64,000 nt of DNA, taken from contig NC_081150.1 of assembly GCF_958295425.1 (NCBI RefSeq), positions 4,773,001-4,837,000 of the forward strand, read 5' to 3'. The stretch comes from Solea solea (taxonomy: Eukaryota > Chordata > Actinopteri > Pleuronectiformes > Soleidae). Position 1 is the first letter of the stretch; each line of letters opens with the position of its first letter. The position numbers were made by a program, and so were the translations under genes. The notes beneath the pieces are model-generated. The model had not been told where the DNA came from. It did not search any database and saw nothing but the letters and a program-made list of their open reading frames with translations. Shown here piece by piece: positions 22,571-32,640 of this stretch.

Positions 22571-23613
22571 CTTCCAGCCGACGAATGTGCTGCCAACATT
22601 CATCAGGCTTCTTTTTTTTTTTTTACTTCTTTGGCTGAGTTTAATCTTCTGCAGTATTGCGAGCAATTGTTTTCTTCTGGGATGCCGTCCGCCGAGGTTG
22701 ACTTCATATGCAGCATTGTGTTTTTGATGACAGCCTCTCTGCCTTCTGTTATTGGTATTATACGGCTCTTCCTGTATCCCCTAACCACAGTGGCAACTCT
22801 GTTCCACCTTGTCCAGTAATCCGCTCCTCTTGTACTCATTCAAATCTGGTTTCCTACTTGTTCAGGCAGTCCCTCAGCTTGAGCCACACGGCCCAGGCCA
22901 AAGCTGAAGCGGGAAATCACATCTGTTGCATTGAAGTTATAGTTTGAGAGCTGTTTTTTTTTTTTTTTTTCATTTAAGTCCATCTAAGATGTTTGTTTAC
23001 ACATAAGGTGACTCAGTTTTGAATCGTTTTAGTTTACTGACATGGCACAGTGGAGTTTTCACTCTAGAGCCATAACGATGGGTTTTGCAGGAATTGTCAT
23101 CAACATGGACACTTGATGTTGTCTGCAGCTGTAGGCCACATATATCAGGATTTCCAGTTTTCATGAGGGACGTCTGGTCATGAACTTTCCACCTGGATGA
23201 CGAACATGTTTTCACAGCGGGGCTGGCGAGCTGAAAGTAAGGTGTAAAGTGTCAGCGTCATGCGACGGGCTCTAAAAACTGACACTGAGTGACGCCGAGC
23301 AGTGAAACATCACATCGTCCATCATGTGTTGTGGATTTCTTCCTCACCTGGCATGGCATGTTTTTCTCAGGGGCCGTTCAGAGGAAATGTCTGAGGACAT
23401 GTGAAAACTACCTTGCGAGGTGTTTTTATTTAAGACTTGTCGTTGTCGACAAGGTTGTCGTTACTAAGCAACTAAAACCTGAATGCTGAGATGACCACTT
23501 GTTGCACTGCTTGTCTCTAACTTATTCTTTGCCTCTGGTGACTATGACGGCTCTCACAGGTGAATTGCCCGTTCCTTTTTCCATCCATGGTGCAGAACTG
23601 AAAATATTTCCAC
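22571..23613. other. mixed repeat-rich stretch, partly decayed transposon
   Basis: The interval to about 22840 has an open minus-strand frame (RVATVVRGYRKSRIIPI and onward) beside the Tc1 fragment and may belong to the same or a neighbouring dead element, but I cannot match it. T runs lie near 22609-22625 and 22954-22970. Around 23245-23290, AGTGTCAG and CTGACACT form a short inverted repeat. No gene is supported. Confidence 0.4.
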
Positions 23614-23796
23614 ATGCCCTTGTTCAGATGCTTCGGTGTCATGATTGTCCACTCAGGGAGAAAGTTTAGCTTGTTTGTGTCCTCCATTTTCACAGCTAAA
23701 CTTTACGTGAAGAAACTCACCCTGATTCCCGAGAACAACACAACTTATTTTTCTGATGGCCAAGAGGGCGTTCTAAGTGGATCTAAGTGGAACTAA
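23614..23796 (+). CDS. small ORF of uncertain status (60 codons)
   Basis: A 60-codon frame starting at ATG, with GC at roughly 56% of third positions, slightly above background. Within it, CCTCCATTTTCACAG near 23695 is acceptor-like and is followed in frame by KLYVKKLTLIPENNTTYF. It ends SGSKWN at a short repetitive run of GATCTAAGTGGAACTAAGTG. I recognise no domain. There is no promoter, poly(A) signal or partner exon, and decayed transposons lie on both sides. Chance is the more likely explanation. Confidence 0.12.
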   Translation: MPLFRCFGVMIVHSGRKFSLFVSSIFTAKLYVKKLTLIPENNTTYFSDGQEGVLSGSKWN

Positions 23797-24084
23797 GTGG
23801 CACTCACAAGAGATAATTTCTTCAGATTGTCGTATCTGCGGGTTTTTAGTGGGTTTTTAAGTTTGAATAAATATCTGATTTTTTGGATAAAAATGGACAG
23901 TCTTATTGGACATGGCCAGAAACACAGGTGCATCACACAGAATGCAAATTGTGACATAACATCACAAAGGGCTTTACTCTGAAATAAATACAATAAATAT
24001 TAAAATAGACATAAGTGGATAGAAACATAGACACAAAAACACAAACTCAAAGCCATAAAAACCCTTTGTCTAACTAAAAGCCTG

Positions 24085-24190
24085 CTTGACTAGAAGAGTA
24101 TTTATCTGATTTTTAACACAATTTAATGGAAGAACAGAGGCAACACGTTTCGCAGTTTAGGAGCCACTGCCTAAAAGGCTGTTGTTTTTG
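24085..24190 (+). repeat. teleost repeat fragment with GGAGCCACTGCC
   Basis: Contains GAACAGAGGCAACACGTTTC, then CAGTTTAGGAGCCACTGCC and AAAAGGCTG. A related arrangement (GGGAGCTC...TTTTAGGAGCAACCGCTGAG) begins the 32.2 kb repeat. I recall this as a very common fish repeat of unsettled class. It abuts the LINE fragment directly, so one inserted next to or into the other. Confidence 0.55.
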
Positions 24191-24455
24191 ACCTAAGTTC
24201 CTGACGTTCTGCTGGATGAGTGCGCCTAAAGCTCCAATGTGCTGTTTAATCTGAGGGATTTTATCATCAGGTGCAATAATTATTGTCTTGTCTGAGTTTA
24301 GCTGCAAGTAGTTGTCATTTAAGCACTGTTTGATGCTAGTCAAGCAGTCGATTAAGGAGGATCAGCATAGAGATGGTGCGATGCATTGCTGAACTGCCTG
24401 ATTATGGAACCCAGGGGAGAATATACAGGAGGAATAAGCCCTGAGGTACCACGCA
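24191..24455 (-). pseudogene. LINE reverse transcriptase remnant (Rex1/CR1/L2-like)
   Basis: The minus strand carries VPQG near 24438-24449, then FLLYILP, a shifted frame with HHLYADPP at 24358-24375 (a damaged YADD catalytic box), then CLNDNYLQLNSDKT and IGALGALIQQNVRNLG. This order (VPQG, LLF..Y..PL, YADD, W...N.LQLN..KTE, IK..VRNLG) is that of the polymerase palm and thumb of CR1/Rex1-type LINEs. Deletions between VPQG and YADD, the D-to-P change and frameshifts show it is inactive. It gives about 85 residues of a protein normally near a thousand. Confidence 0.85.
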
Positions 24456-24621
24456 TGTCAATTCAAATAATGCCACATCCATACAGGTTGTCATGAGATG
24501 AATGCGTGCTCTCACACTGGTGGTGTTGAAGAACTGAATTCAGTGTTGACAAAATGTGTCACAAGTTTAAAAAAAAGAAACGTACACTGGATAATGTGAT
24601 TAACTGATCGTACTAAAAGTA

Positions 24622-24652
<31 letters not shown>

Positions 24653-25949
24653 TATTATATAACGAGTGCTGTTGTGACACACAACTCAGCATTTGCAATT
24701 ATATGTCCTACACGTATTGTAGGCGTCTTGTTTTTCTTGTTAATTTAACAAACTTCTGCATCCCATAGGATAATAATGAAATAATAATGATGCTTCAGAA
24801 AAAAATGTCTTTATTCTAATGTGTGTCCATCATGTGCAGTGGTGACTCCTAGAGGTAGAAGCCTAAAGCAAGAAAAAAACAAAAAAAAACTATCTCCAGA
24901 CAGAGATTGAGACAAGCACTGACAGACAGATGACGTAAAAGTTGTAATTAGATCATAATATTTTATTGTACATCGTAACAGGCCTTTCACAGCAGATATT
25001 TTGACATGTCAGAGGAGAGAAATACCGGTTTGCTGATAACGTTAACAATGACTCAGGCTGCACAGTTACAAGATGAAGGAGCCAAATGAGATTTTGAGTG
25101 TCAGCAGACTTGGGCAGGCGAGGACAGCGCTGGTTTTTGAAAGCAGCAGGCTGAGCAGAATAACTGAGTTTTATAAAGTTACACAGAGAATTGATTATGA
25201 AAACACTTTCAGCCTCTGGCTGTGCAGGACCGGGAGATTCTTAAAAACCTGAGACTGATCCGAACAATTTATCAATATGACACAGTAATATGTATCTCGA
25301 CGCTCATCAGATCCTCTGAAAGTGATCGATAACATGCCGACTCACTGTGACTCACCTTTAACAATCTTCTCTCAGGAAGTCTCTGTCCGTATTCAGTCGC
25401 CCATTTCTCACCGCTCCTCTCCCTCAACTGCTACTTCATCCTCCTGCCTTGCAATTCAAGTTCAGTTCATTTTCTTCAACCACTGCCTCTGTTTTTCCTT
25501 ATTTCCTTATCTTTTGCTTCTTTTACTCTTGAGCTGGAAGAAAGGAGGAGAGTGTTTCAGTGTTTCATTCACCTCGGTAGAAGTAAAAATCTCCAGAGAG
25601 CTCATAATCATTGTGATAAATAATGTAAATCAAAATGTTTAGAACTGTGAACTTTTGCAGGACATAAATTGAGTTGTTTTTTGTTGTCACTTTATTCTGC
25701 TTCTGTTTGGTCTTTGTGAAGAGAAATGATGTAAAATCATTTGTATGCTGCTTCCTCCTTACTCACAATTGCAGATTAGGACACTCAGTCGTTGCACTGG
25801 AACGCAGCTTAATGTCCAATGCCCAGAGATCTATGTCGTAGCAACTATTTGGCTGAAAGTCGTGTGCCAAATGCATAAGTTTTGCCCTATTTGTCGCTGT
25901 GGCGTTGATGTACAAGTACTTGAGGCCATTGAAAGACACATTTCCACAG
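24456..25949. other. non-coding stretch with TA tract
   Basis: A TA microsatellite runs about 24621-24655. No coding segment is supported. The 25322-25642 frame is low in sequence complexity and lacks splice support. Confidence 0.5.
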
Positions 25950-26075
25950 ATTTTATTTTATTTATCCTTTATTTAACCATTAGTCTCATTGAGATTAAAA
26001 TCTCTTTTACAAGAGAGACCTGGCCAAGATGGACAGCAGAACACAGTTACACATAAAACACAATACAACAACACA
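25950..26075 (+). repeat. teleost repeat with CTTTATTTAACCA motif
   Basis: Reads TATCCTTTATTTAACCATTA, TCTCATTGAGATTAAAATC, GACCTGGCCAAGATGG, CAGCAGAACACAGTTACAC. This succession is a familiar interspersed repeat in many ray-finned fish. It may be the non-coding end of a larger element. Class not assigned. Confidence 0.65.
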
Positions 26076-27716
26076 CCGGTACCTCTTCTATAATGTTGAT
26101 TTTTTTTATTTCCATGGCAACAGCAAAAACTCCTGGATGCTGCCAGGATGGAGCAGAAATATAGCCGATAAATGCATTTACTTGATATGCAGCTTTATTT
26201 ATTTGTTACATTTGTTTTTAATTTGCACTGAATCACAAATCAGGAGAAGAATATATCTCTAACACTTTTTTTTCCCAGAAATGTTCTGCTTTCTGGCTGG
26301 TAGTTCTATTGCCAATTTATGGCTATTATTGCAATAAATTAAGACTCTGCACAAGGTATTATTCTCAGATCTCAGTTGAAACTGACGTTTTGTTGTGAAT
26401 AAATGTTTTTTTTTTTTTTTTCCTGTTCTGTTACGCATACATCATGATATATCATAAATTAAATAGTCTTGCAATGAATAGAGTATCTATTATCCTGTAG
26501 TGGTGTGTACTTCTTTTTTGGTGTTATGGGAATGAGCATTTATAAATGTACAGCAGCAGCACAGGAGTAAGTATTAATCTTATGGAACTTCTTTGTGTTT
26601 CAGTCGTGTATAGCCTCACTTTACTAGCGCAATGATGCCGTTGTCTCCATCCGTCTCAACATCACTAACACATCACTCCCTGTCTGCATCACAGGAGTGT
26701 TGCTGTGTCATGTCATGTCACAGTGGCTCGATACTACAGTTTAAGGATTTGGTTGCATATTCTGAATATTTTGTGTTTTAGAGGCAGCGGATATGTCTGT
26801 CTGTCTGAAAGAGGCTCAGGGGGGAAAGAGTTAACTTAAAGAGTAAAGCAAATCCCCAACCACCACCATCACCACCACCACCATAAATGAAGCCCCCATT
26901 ATTCAATCATGTTGTTGTCTGTGCTCATCTGAACAGAGTGGTTCAGATGCTGTTTGTGAGGAGACAAGAGTTTGTACATGAAAGCCATCAGCAATATGGA
27001 GGCAATAACTGCTGTGGAAAAAAAACCCAAAACAGCTGACTAATGCTGCCAGCAATGACCTGGAATGAGGTTACGCCGACCATGCTGAGAGACAGACGTC
27101 TGAATAAGGACAAAACACCTCTGTGGGCCTCACACTTAGACATCTGTGAGGATGATGGGCACTCATCCACTCAGTCCATCTCTCCCTTTCTAATGCTCTC
27201 CATTTTATCCATTCTCATTTTAATTAATCTCATTTTCTTTGTGCTTTACTTTCCCTCACTGTGTCTCTTTCCCCTCCTCTGCTTCTGCCTTTTCTCCTGC
27301 TCTCTCTTTATTCTACTCAAATACCTAACATTAGGTCCAGACCCTCAGGTCCAGATTGCAGGACGTTGGCTTGCCTTTTTTTTATAAGCGGATTAAATTA
27401 ATGTGCTAACCATAATCAAATATGGTACAACATGTCCTGTTTTATTCGTTAAAATTGTTTCAATTAATATTTGAACTCTGTGCACTCTTTTAGATAACTT
27501 GTCCTTACCGGTTGAAAACCCTGTTGTATTCATCGCAGAAACAGCACATTCAAAAAAATGTTTGCCATTAGGGAAAAACAACTTCAAATTATTTTACCTT
27601 GACATTAAAATGTCATGGTAACCGCACAAATGTCTCTCTCTTACAGAAGTAATTTAACCATCGTACAGTAGTCTGAGCAATAGGGTTGTCATGACAAACC
27701 TACATGGGACGTTTTC
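26076..27716. other. non-coding stretch, nothing identified
   Basis: Contains a poly-T run near 26408-26423 and a CCACCACCAT-type short repeat at about 26860-26882. No splice-bounded coding segment and no recognisable repeat family were seen. Confidence 0.5.
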
Positions 27717-28174
27717 TTAAAGGTGCAGTGCATAAAATGTGACAAAATGGGCTGGTGAAGTTGCCGGTGTGTTTTATGAGTCGAAATCTGCGGCTAACAG
27801 CTGGTGCCGCTAAAAACAACTAGCGACAACAAACAGACATTACGTCACCAACTCAACTTTTATTTTGTAGTAACGACTAATGAATATGGTTAAGGGAAAT
27901 GTATCGGAGTAAAAGTAAAAGTTGTCAGAAATATAACTAACAAAGTAAAGTACAGATATGTGAAAAGTACAGTATCAAAGTATTTGTACTTCGTTACATT
28001 ACAACACCAACCTTCAGTTAGCATCTTAATCTCATTTTAGAGAAACTCAAAAGATGTTTAGTTTATCCATTGTGGGTTATTGTAAAAACATGGTGGCCTC
28101 CATAGAGCTGACTGCGGTTAATTTCTGACAAATCTAAAATAATTCCCTCTAAATTTTATATACTGGACCTTTAA
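27717..28174. mobile_element. non-autonomous DNA transposon (MITE), 458 bp
   Basis: The left end TTAAAGGTGCAGTGCATAAA and the right end TTTATATACTGGACCTTTAA are near-perfect inverted repeats over about 23 bp (20 matches). Both outer ends are TTAA, which could be a target duplication or part of the terminal repeat. Inside, about 27875-28010 has the AGTAAAAGT...GTATTTGTACTTCGTTAC pattern of another common fish repeat, so this copy probably contains a nested insertion. No transposase frame is present. Confidence 0.75.
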
Positions 28175-28656
28175 AGGGTTACTAAATACTTGTGTTTGTA
28201 AAGAAATAGAAATAGTTAGCTACCTGGGAAGGTGAGACGAGATAATATGGTAAAGACATCAGCTATGAAACTATTATTTGACAGAAAGAAGATAATACAT
28301 TTTCATTTTATACACGACACAGAGTTGAAATAAACTTGCATCAAAACAGTAATTACATTTTCTGAAATGTGATTTATGCAAAGGTCAGGACGAGAAATTG
28401 TATAATAAAGAATCAGCCTCTGGAAATGTACATAATATTCATTGTACACGCAGTAGATGCACACAATGTAGTAAACATTAGTGTGATTTTAGGAATTGTA
28501 CCAATTGGCCTTGTCAGCTGGGATTAGCACCTGTGATCCTCATGTTTTCATTCAAAAAGCTGAAACAGAAGGTTTTAGAGGTGTGTATGTGTGTGTTTAC
28601 ATATATATGTGTTTGTATATATATATATATATATATGTCTGTCTGTATATATATAC

Positions 28657-28689
<33 letters not shown>

Positions 28690-29551
28690 CACACACAACA
28701 AAATGTACAGGAAAAGGCACTTAATATAGTCAGCATTTGAAATGTAAATATTTTGACCCATGTTACAATATAACTACTTTTCACTGTAAGGACTTACTGT
28801 ACATATTATTTAACATCAATATTAAAGTTAAAAATCTGCATCCAGCAATTACAATTTTTTTGTAATGCATTGAAGTTGAGCTCAAATGGGACAATTTTAT
28901 CTCACATTACATTACAAGTAACACATTGTAGAGGATATTTTAGGATAATGCTGTACTTTGTACCCTAGTTAATATACAGTTGAGGAAATAAGATTACTAT
29001 AGCAACCGTATATACTTTAAAATGCTTCAGTAATAATGACCTGATAATTCTGACTCATTATTTGAGTCTCACTGTATAGCTGTTGTTTGTATAATACCTT
29101 AGTGCACTCACGTCATGTTTTCAGTTACTTTTATTTTAGTGGACTACTTTTACATCCCAGTCTTGCCACTTATATATGAGCTATAATTCCTACACCAGTG
29201 TTGAATCATTCCAAAGTACAAAATTATGATAATAATAAAAAACTCTTCTCCTGAGGTCTGTTTAGATGATATTTTTATTATATTACTCATCATTATTCAT
29301 AACCTTTGTCGAAATCTCATTCAACGGAAAACTAGAAACTAATACGTTTTAAACATAACTTTGTAACACTGTTAATATGTTAATATTTCCAGCATAGCTT
29401 GCTTTTTTTCCGAGTTTATTTTCCAGCTTCAGACACCAAATTATCTGAATGGTGAAACTGAACTGTCCTCCTGAAGCCAGCTTGCACAACAGGACATCAT
29501 TACTCCTTTTGTATGCTTTCTTTACACTCGTATCCTTGGCAACCGCAGTAC
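28175..29551. other. non-coding stretch with complex AT microsatellite
   Basis: A compound GT/TA microsatellite spans about 28581-28698. The open frames over it encode YIYIYI peptides only. The rest is AT-rich with no recognised gene. Confidence 0.6.
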
Positions 29552-29640
29552 CTGTGAGACACTGATTAAAGTTCTTTTCCTCGCTGCCAAGCCCATGAGT
29601 GCTCACCATCAACAGGCCATAGGGCTGCATTGTCGGCACA
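29552..29640 (-). CDS. candidate coding exon (89 nt), low confidence
   Basis: On the minus strand the segment follows CTGCCTTCATTAG and ends CTCACAG before GTACTG. One frame is open throughout: VPTMQPYGLLMVSTHGLGSE then EKNFNQCLT. About two thirds of its third positions are G or C, against an AT-rich background. The acceptor's pyrimidine tract is weak and GTACTG is not a strong donor. The peptide is unfamiliar. A similar short string, VPTVCGG, occurs in the neighbouring upstream frame. It could equally be a conserved non-coding block that happens to be open. Confidence 0.22.
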
Positions 29641-29874
29641 CTAATGAAGGCAGTGTGTTCTTTTTAAAGTGTCATTCTGGATTATGGCCATAATATGAGG
29701 GTGAGAGTGGATCTGTTTAAGTGTCTCCGTGAGACCGAACAGCATGAGTCCCCCGCACAGCGGGCCCCTCACGTTCCCGCCACACACTGTGGGTACTTGT
29801 GCGACCACGGCGCCTGCACTGCCCAGGAGTCCCGCCATCATCTCACCAGGCAACTGACACTCGAGTAATTTCAT
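29641..29874 (-). CDS. small GC-rich ORF (77 codons), low confidence
   Basis: A minus-strand frame from ATG to TAG, with unusually GC-rich third positions in its first fifty codons (AGAVVAQVPTVCGGNVRGPL, CGGLMLFGLTETL). It is the most GC-rich patch for several kilobases. A splice-like site CTG/GTGAGA lies near its start, and the next exon candidate lies immediately downstream on the same strand. I recognise no domain. Possible readings are a small protein, part of a longer spliced gene, or a CpG-containing regulatory patch. Confidence 0.2.
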   Translation of the reverse strand: MKLLECQLPGEMMAGLLGSAGAVVAQVPTVCGGNVRGPLCGGLMLFGLTETLKQIHSHPHIMAIIQNDTLKRTHCLH

Positions 29875-30369
29875 CTGACAGGTTACTTAACAAAGCTTTG
29901 TACCATGGCATTGATGCATGAGGCCATGTTGGTCCTATTGGTGTTGCTTTCAGTTAGAAGTGACACGTCCTGTCAATAATTAGGTGCATTATGCAAACAA
30001 AACCAATATGTTGGAGATTAAAGGCTTGAATTTACTAAAAACTCTTTAAACCGTTTTTTTTTTCCTCTGACAAAATGTTATATTTATGTTATATATATAT
30101 TTGACATTTTGCAAATAGTTTTTTTTCCTCTGTCTCCCAACAACATTTCGAAATGTGACATAGTTCCCTGGTGTTTGTTGCAAAATTGTCATCTGCAGGA
30201 GGTGGGGGGTTGGCATTGATGTGAAACATGGTGTGATGTCTGTTAAGCAGAACTCCAAAGAGCAAAGACTGACAGTCAGAACATTTTCTGTGGTGTTTTG
30301 ACAGAAGAGGGAAACCTTTTCCTTGCTCCAACTAGCTGTTTTTTGTGCCTAATTCTAACCACAGTTTAG

Positions 30370-30393
30370 TTTTTTTTTTTTTTTTTTTTTTTT
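30370..30393. repeat. poly-T tract
   Basis: About 24 T residues, lying about 20 bases before the left end of the palindrome-rich element. On the minus strand it is a poly-A tail-like run, but no retroelement body was recognised on the corresponding side. Confidence 0.9.
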
Positions 30394-30412
30394 AAGTAAA
30401 AAATTTATTTGA

Positions 30413-31332
30413 ACCAGGGGAAGCTCATTTCAGGCCCGGTTTATCTATACATAAATCCTTACATAAATTCTCCAACAACTAACAAGGAAACTTGAGAATT
30501 ATGCAAAACTCACTCACTGACTCACATCCTCCACTTGAGGGTCTCGGGGGGGCACTGGCGCCAATCTCAGCTTGACATAGGGCGAAAGGCGGGGTACACC
30601 CTGGACAGTTTGCAACTCCATCACAGGGCCACATATAGACAAACAACCAGCCACTCTCACACCTGCCTACCAATTTACCTAATCTGTGTGTTTTCGGGAC
30701 TTGGAGAAAACCCATGCATACACGGGGAGAACATGCAAACTTCATGCAAAAAGGCCCTTGTTCCAACCACATCACAAACCTGGGTCTTCTTGCTGCAAAG
30801 GCAAAGGTGCAAATAACTACACCAACAGTGTGGCCCATTGTGTAAAACTGAAATGCTATAATAGTGTTTTTATTGACAGTGTATATGTATTTGTCTACAG
30901 ACCCCCTCCACACAAGACTGAGGCAGAAAAGGCTCTGTTATTGTGTATGTTTCTACAACGCTGTCAATCAAAGAAATGGTTCCGCCTTTCAGACAGTTCC
31001 TCCAATCATCATGCAGAAGCCCAGTGTTTGTGCCTGCCCGCCGCTACTTTGACTCAAGAGAAGCTGAGCTTCCCTGGAAGTGACATTTCTGCTGCATATG
31101 TCCATTCACCGTTGAGCTCAATTATTCTGTGTCGTCCCATAGAGAACAGTTGAAGCTGAGCTTCAAGGGGTTTTAATGCGGAGGCTGCTTCGGGAATACA
31201 GTGTCAAACAGCTGATCCTGAATTAGTGACATATTCTAATCGCGTTCTAGCACACGTTTAGTATTGAAATGTGAATACAACACAGTGTAGAGAAGCTGAG
31301 CTTCCTTTGTTGTTTTAGAGCAATTGCCACTG
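30413..31332 (+). mobile_element. palindrome-rich DNA element, copy A (interrupted)
   Basis: Shares ordered blocks with the reverse complement of 62601-63147: CAGGGGAAGCTCATTTCAG, TAAGTGTTTTTATT-like, TGAGGCAGAAAAGGCTC, ACGCTGTCAATC, GACAGTTCCTCCAATCA, GAGAAGCTGAGCTTCC, CACGTTTAGTATTGAAATG and AGAGCAATTGCCACTG. The palindromic word GAAGCTGAGCTTC occurs three times in this copy. A CAGTGGC-type end recalls hAT elements, but I cannot confirm 8-bp target duplications. No transposase frame is visible. The element is split at about 30503-30857 by a SINE-like repeat absent from the other copy. Confidence 0.75.
30503..30857 (+). repeat. SINE-like teleost repeat, long copy 3 (nested)
   Basis: The most complete plus-strand copy: CCTCCACTTGAGGGTC, GGGCGAAAGGCGGGGTACAC, CACAGGGCCACATATAGAC, GGGGAGAACATGCAAAC, then CCAACAGTGTGGCCC. 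It sits inside copy A of the palindrome-rich element, between GAGAATTAT and ATAGTGTTTTTATT, which are nearly contiguous in copy B. It is therefore younger than that element. The 93- and 155-codon frames across it are accidental. Confidence 0.8.
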
Positions 31333-32179
31333 TTGCATACAAGAAAATGTCTTATCTTAATTACTTTTCACTTGAAAAAAGTGGTTTGAGGTTTTAGTTA
31401 TACTTTATCACTTATATTCACATAAACCCTGAAACCCTGATATTTAGTCATTCCAATGTGATATATTTACCTCCTAACTATTCTCCGTTTGATATGTTTT
31501 GACAGATACATCAATTTCAGTGTGACTGTGATACTTGAGGCATTGATGGTGCTGTGAGTGGGTGCTACAGGATAAATGAGATGCCGTGGATACTGCTCAG
31601 AGCAGACAGGGGTCATGGACAGAACCATTCAGCCTCTCACTCAAGTGTCACTCACTTATTGGACAGAAAAAACGAAAACATGTACGGCTTTAAATCCAGG
31701 GTCACTCTTTACATTGGATTGCAGGATGCAGAGGAATCTGCCCCCCGCCAACCCCCCCCCCGAGTCTACATGACCATAACTGATGCTCTCGATATACAAT
31801 GTTCTCACGAGGCAAACAACAGGTGGAAGCAATCAAACAGCAGGTGCTGGTAATTATAGGACAACAACACGGACAGCAATCACTGTTTATAGCTGTGCAG
31901 CATATTGGTGAGAAATGCGTTGAGTGTCATGAAATGTAATGAATGGAAATTATTTTTCCCGGTGCTGTGTACTCCAGCGTGACACGTCCAGGCCAGTCAC
32001 AGATGAGGTGTTTCACTTTTTTTCTTACTTGCGCTCCATCGAATGTAATCACTCGTTTACAACAGTTGTGTTGTGGGATAATTAGTTTACAGAAAAAGTT
32101 TGAAATGATTTGATATTTGCTTTATTTGTAAAACAGCAGAAGTGTACAAATAATTGAAGACCAAGAAAACCTAACATCG
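31333..32179. other. non-coding stretch
   Basis: Contains a C-run at about 31741-31760 and the usual AT-rich sequence. No gene or repeat family identified. Confidence 0.5.
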
Positions 32180-32640
32180 GGAGGGAGCTCGCTCCATATT
32201 TTAGGAGCAACCGCTGAGAAAGATCAGTCACACCTGCTTTTCATGTGCGTTCTGGGAAGAGCTGCCGGTCTTTGGACCTCAGTGACCTTGAGGGAATATA
32301 TGGTTTTCAAATCTCAACACTGTACGGTGGTGCTAATCTAATAAAAGTTTTAAAAAACAAATAATAAAAACTTAAAATGGAACAGGGAGCCAGTGGAGGG
32401 AGGCCAGCACAGGAGATATGCAGTCTTGTTTATGTGTTGAAAGCCATCGCAGTGGTCAAGACGAGTCACGACAAAAGTACAGATAAGGCGTTCAAATTAT
32501 ATGAAAAGATTTTTCTTTGTGTCTTGTTTAAATCCAGTTTAAAAGCGAGATGACTAACTGCAGATGGCCCAGGTCAGATCCCACTGGGTCAGCTCAACAT
32601 GACCTCAGTTTAGGTGTCATTAAAATTTGAAGCCACACAC
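32180..32640 (+). repeat. long teleost interspersed repeat of the GGAGC.ACCGC type
   Basis: Reads TTTTAGGAGCAACCGCTGAG, CAGTGACCTTGAGGG, AACAGGGAGCCAGTGGAGGG, then CAGTGGTCAAGACGAG. Fish genomes carry abundant repeats with this order of phrases (collapse of '...CCACAG.TTGGGAGC...', '...GGCAGCCAGTGGAG...', '...GCAGTAGTCAAG...'). It has no intact frame. Its start resembles the 24.1 kb fragment. Class unknown. Confidence 0.6.

Noticed and set aside
28496..28784. Four overlapping frames of 63-77 codons
   Set aside because: All are translations of a GT/TA microsatellite (YIYIYI).
30686..31153. 155-codon open frame, the longest in the window
   Set aside because: It runs from the SINE-like repeat into the palindrome-rich element, so it crosses an insertion boundary and cannot be an ancestral gene. 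No domain is visible.
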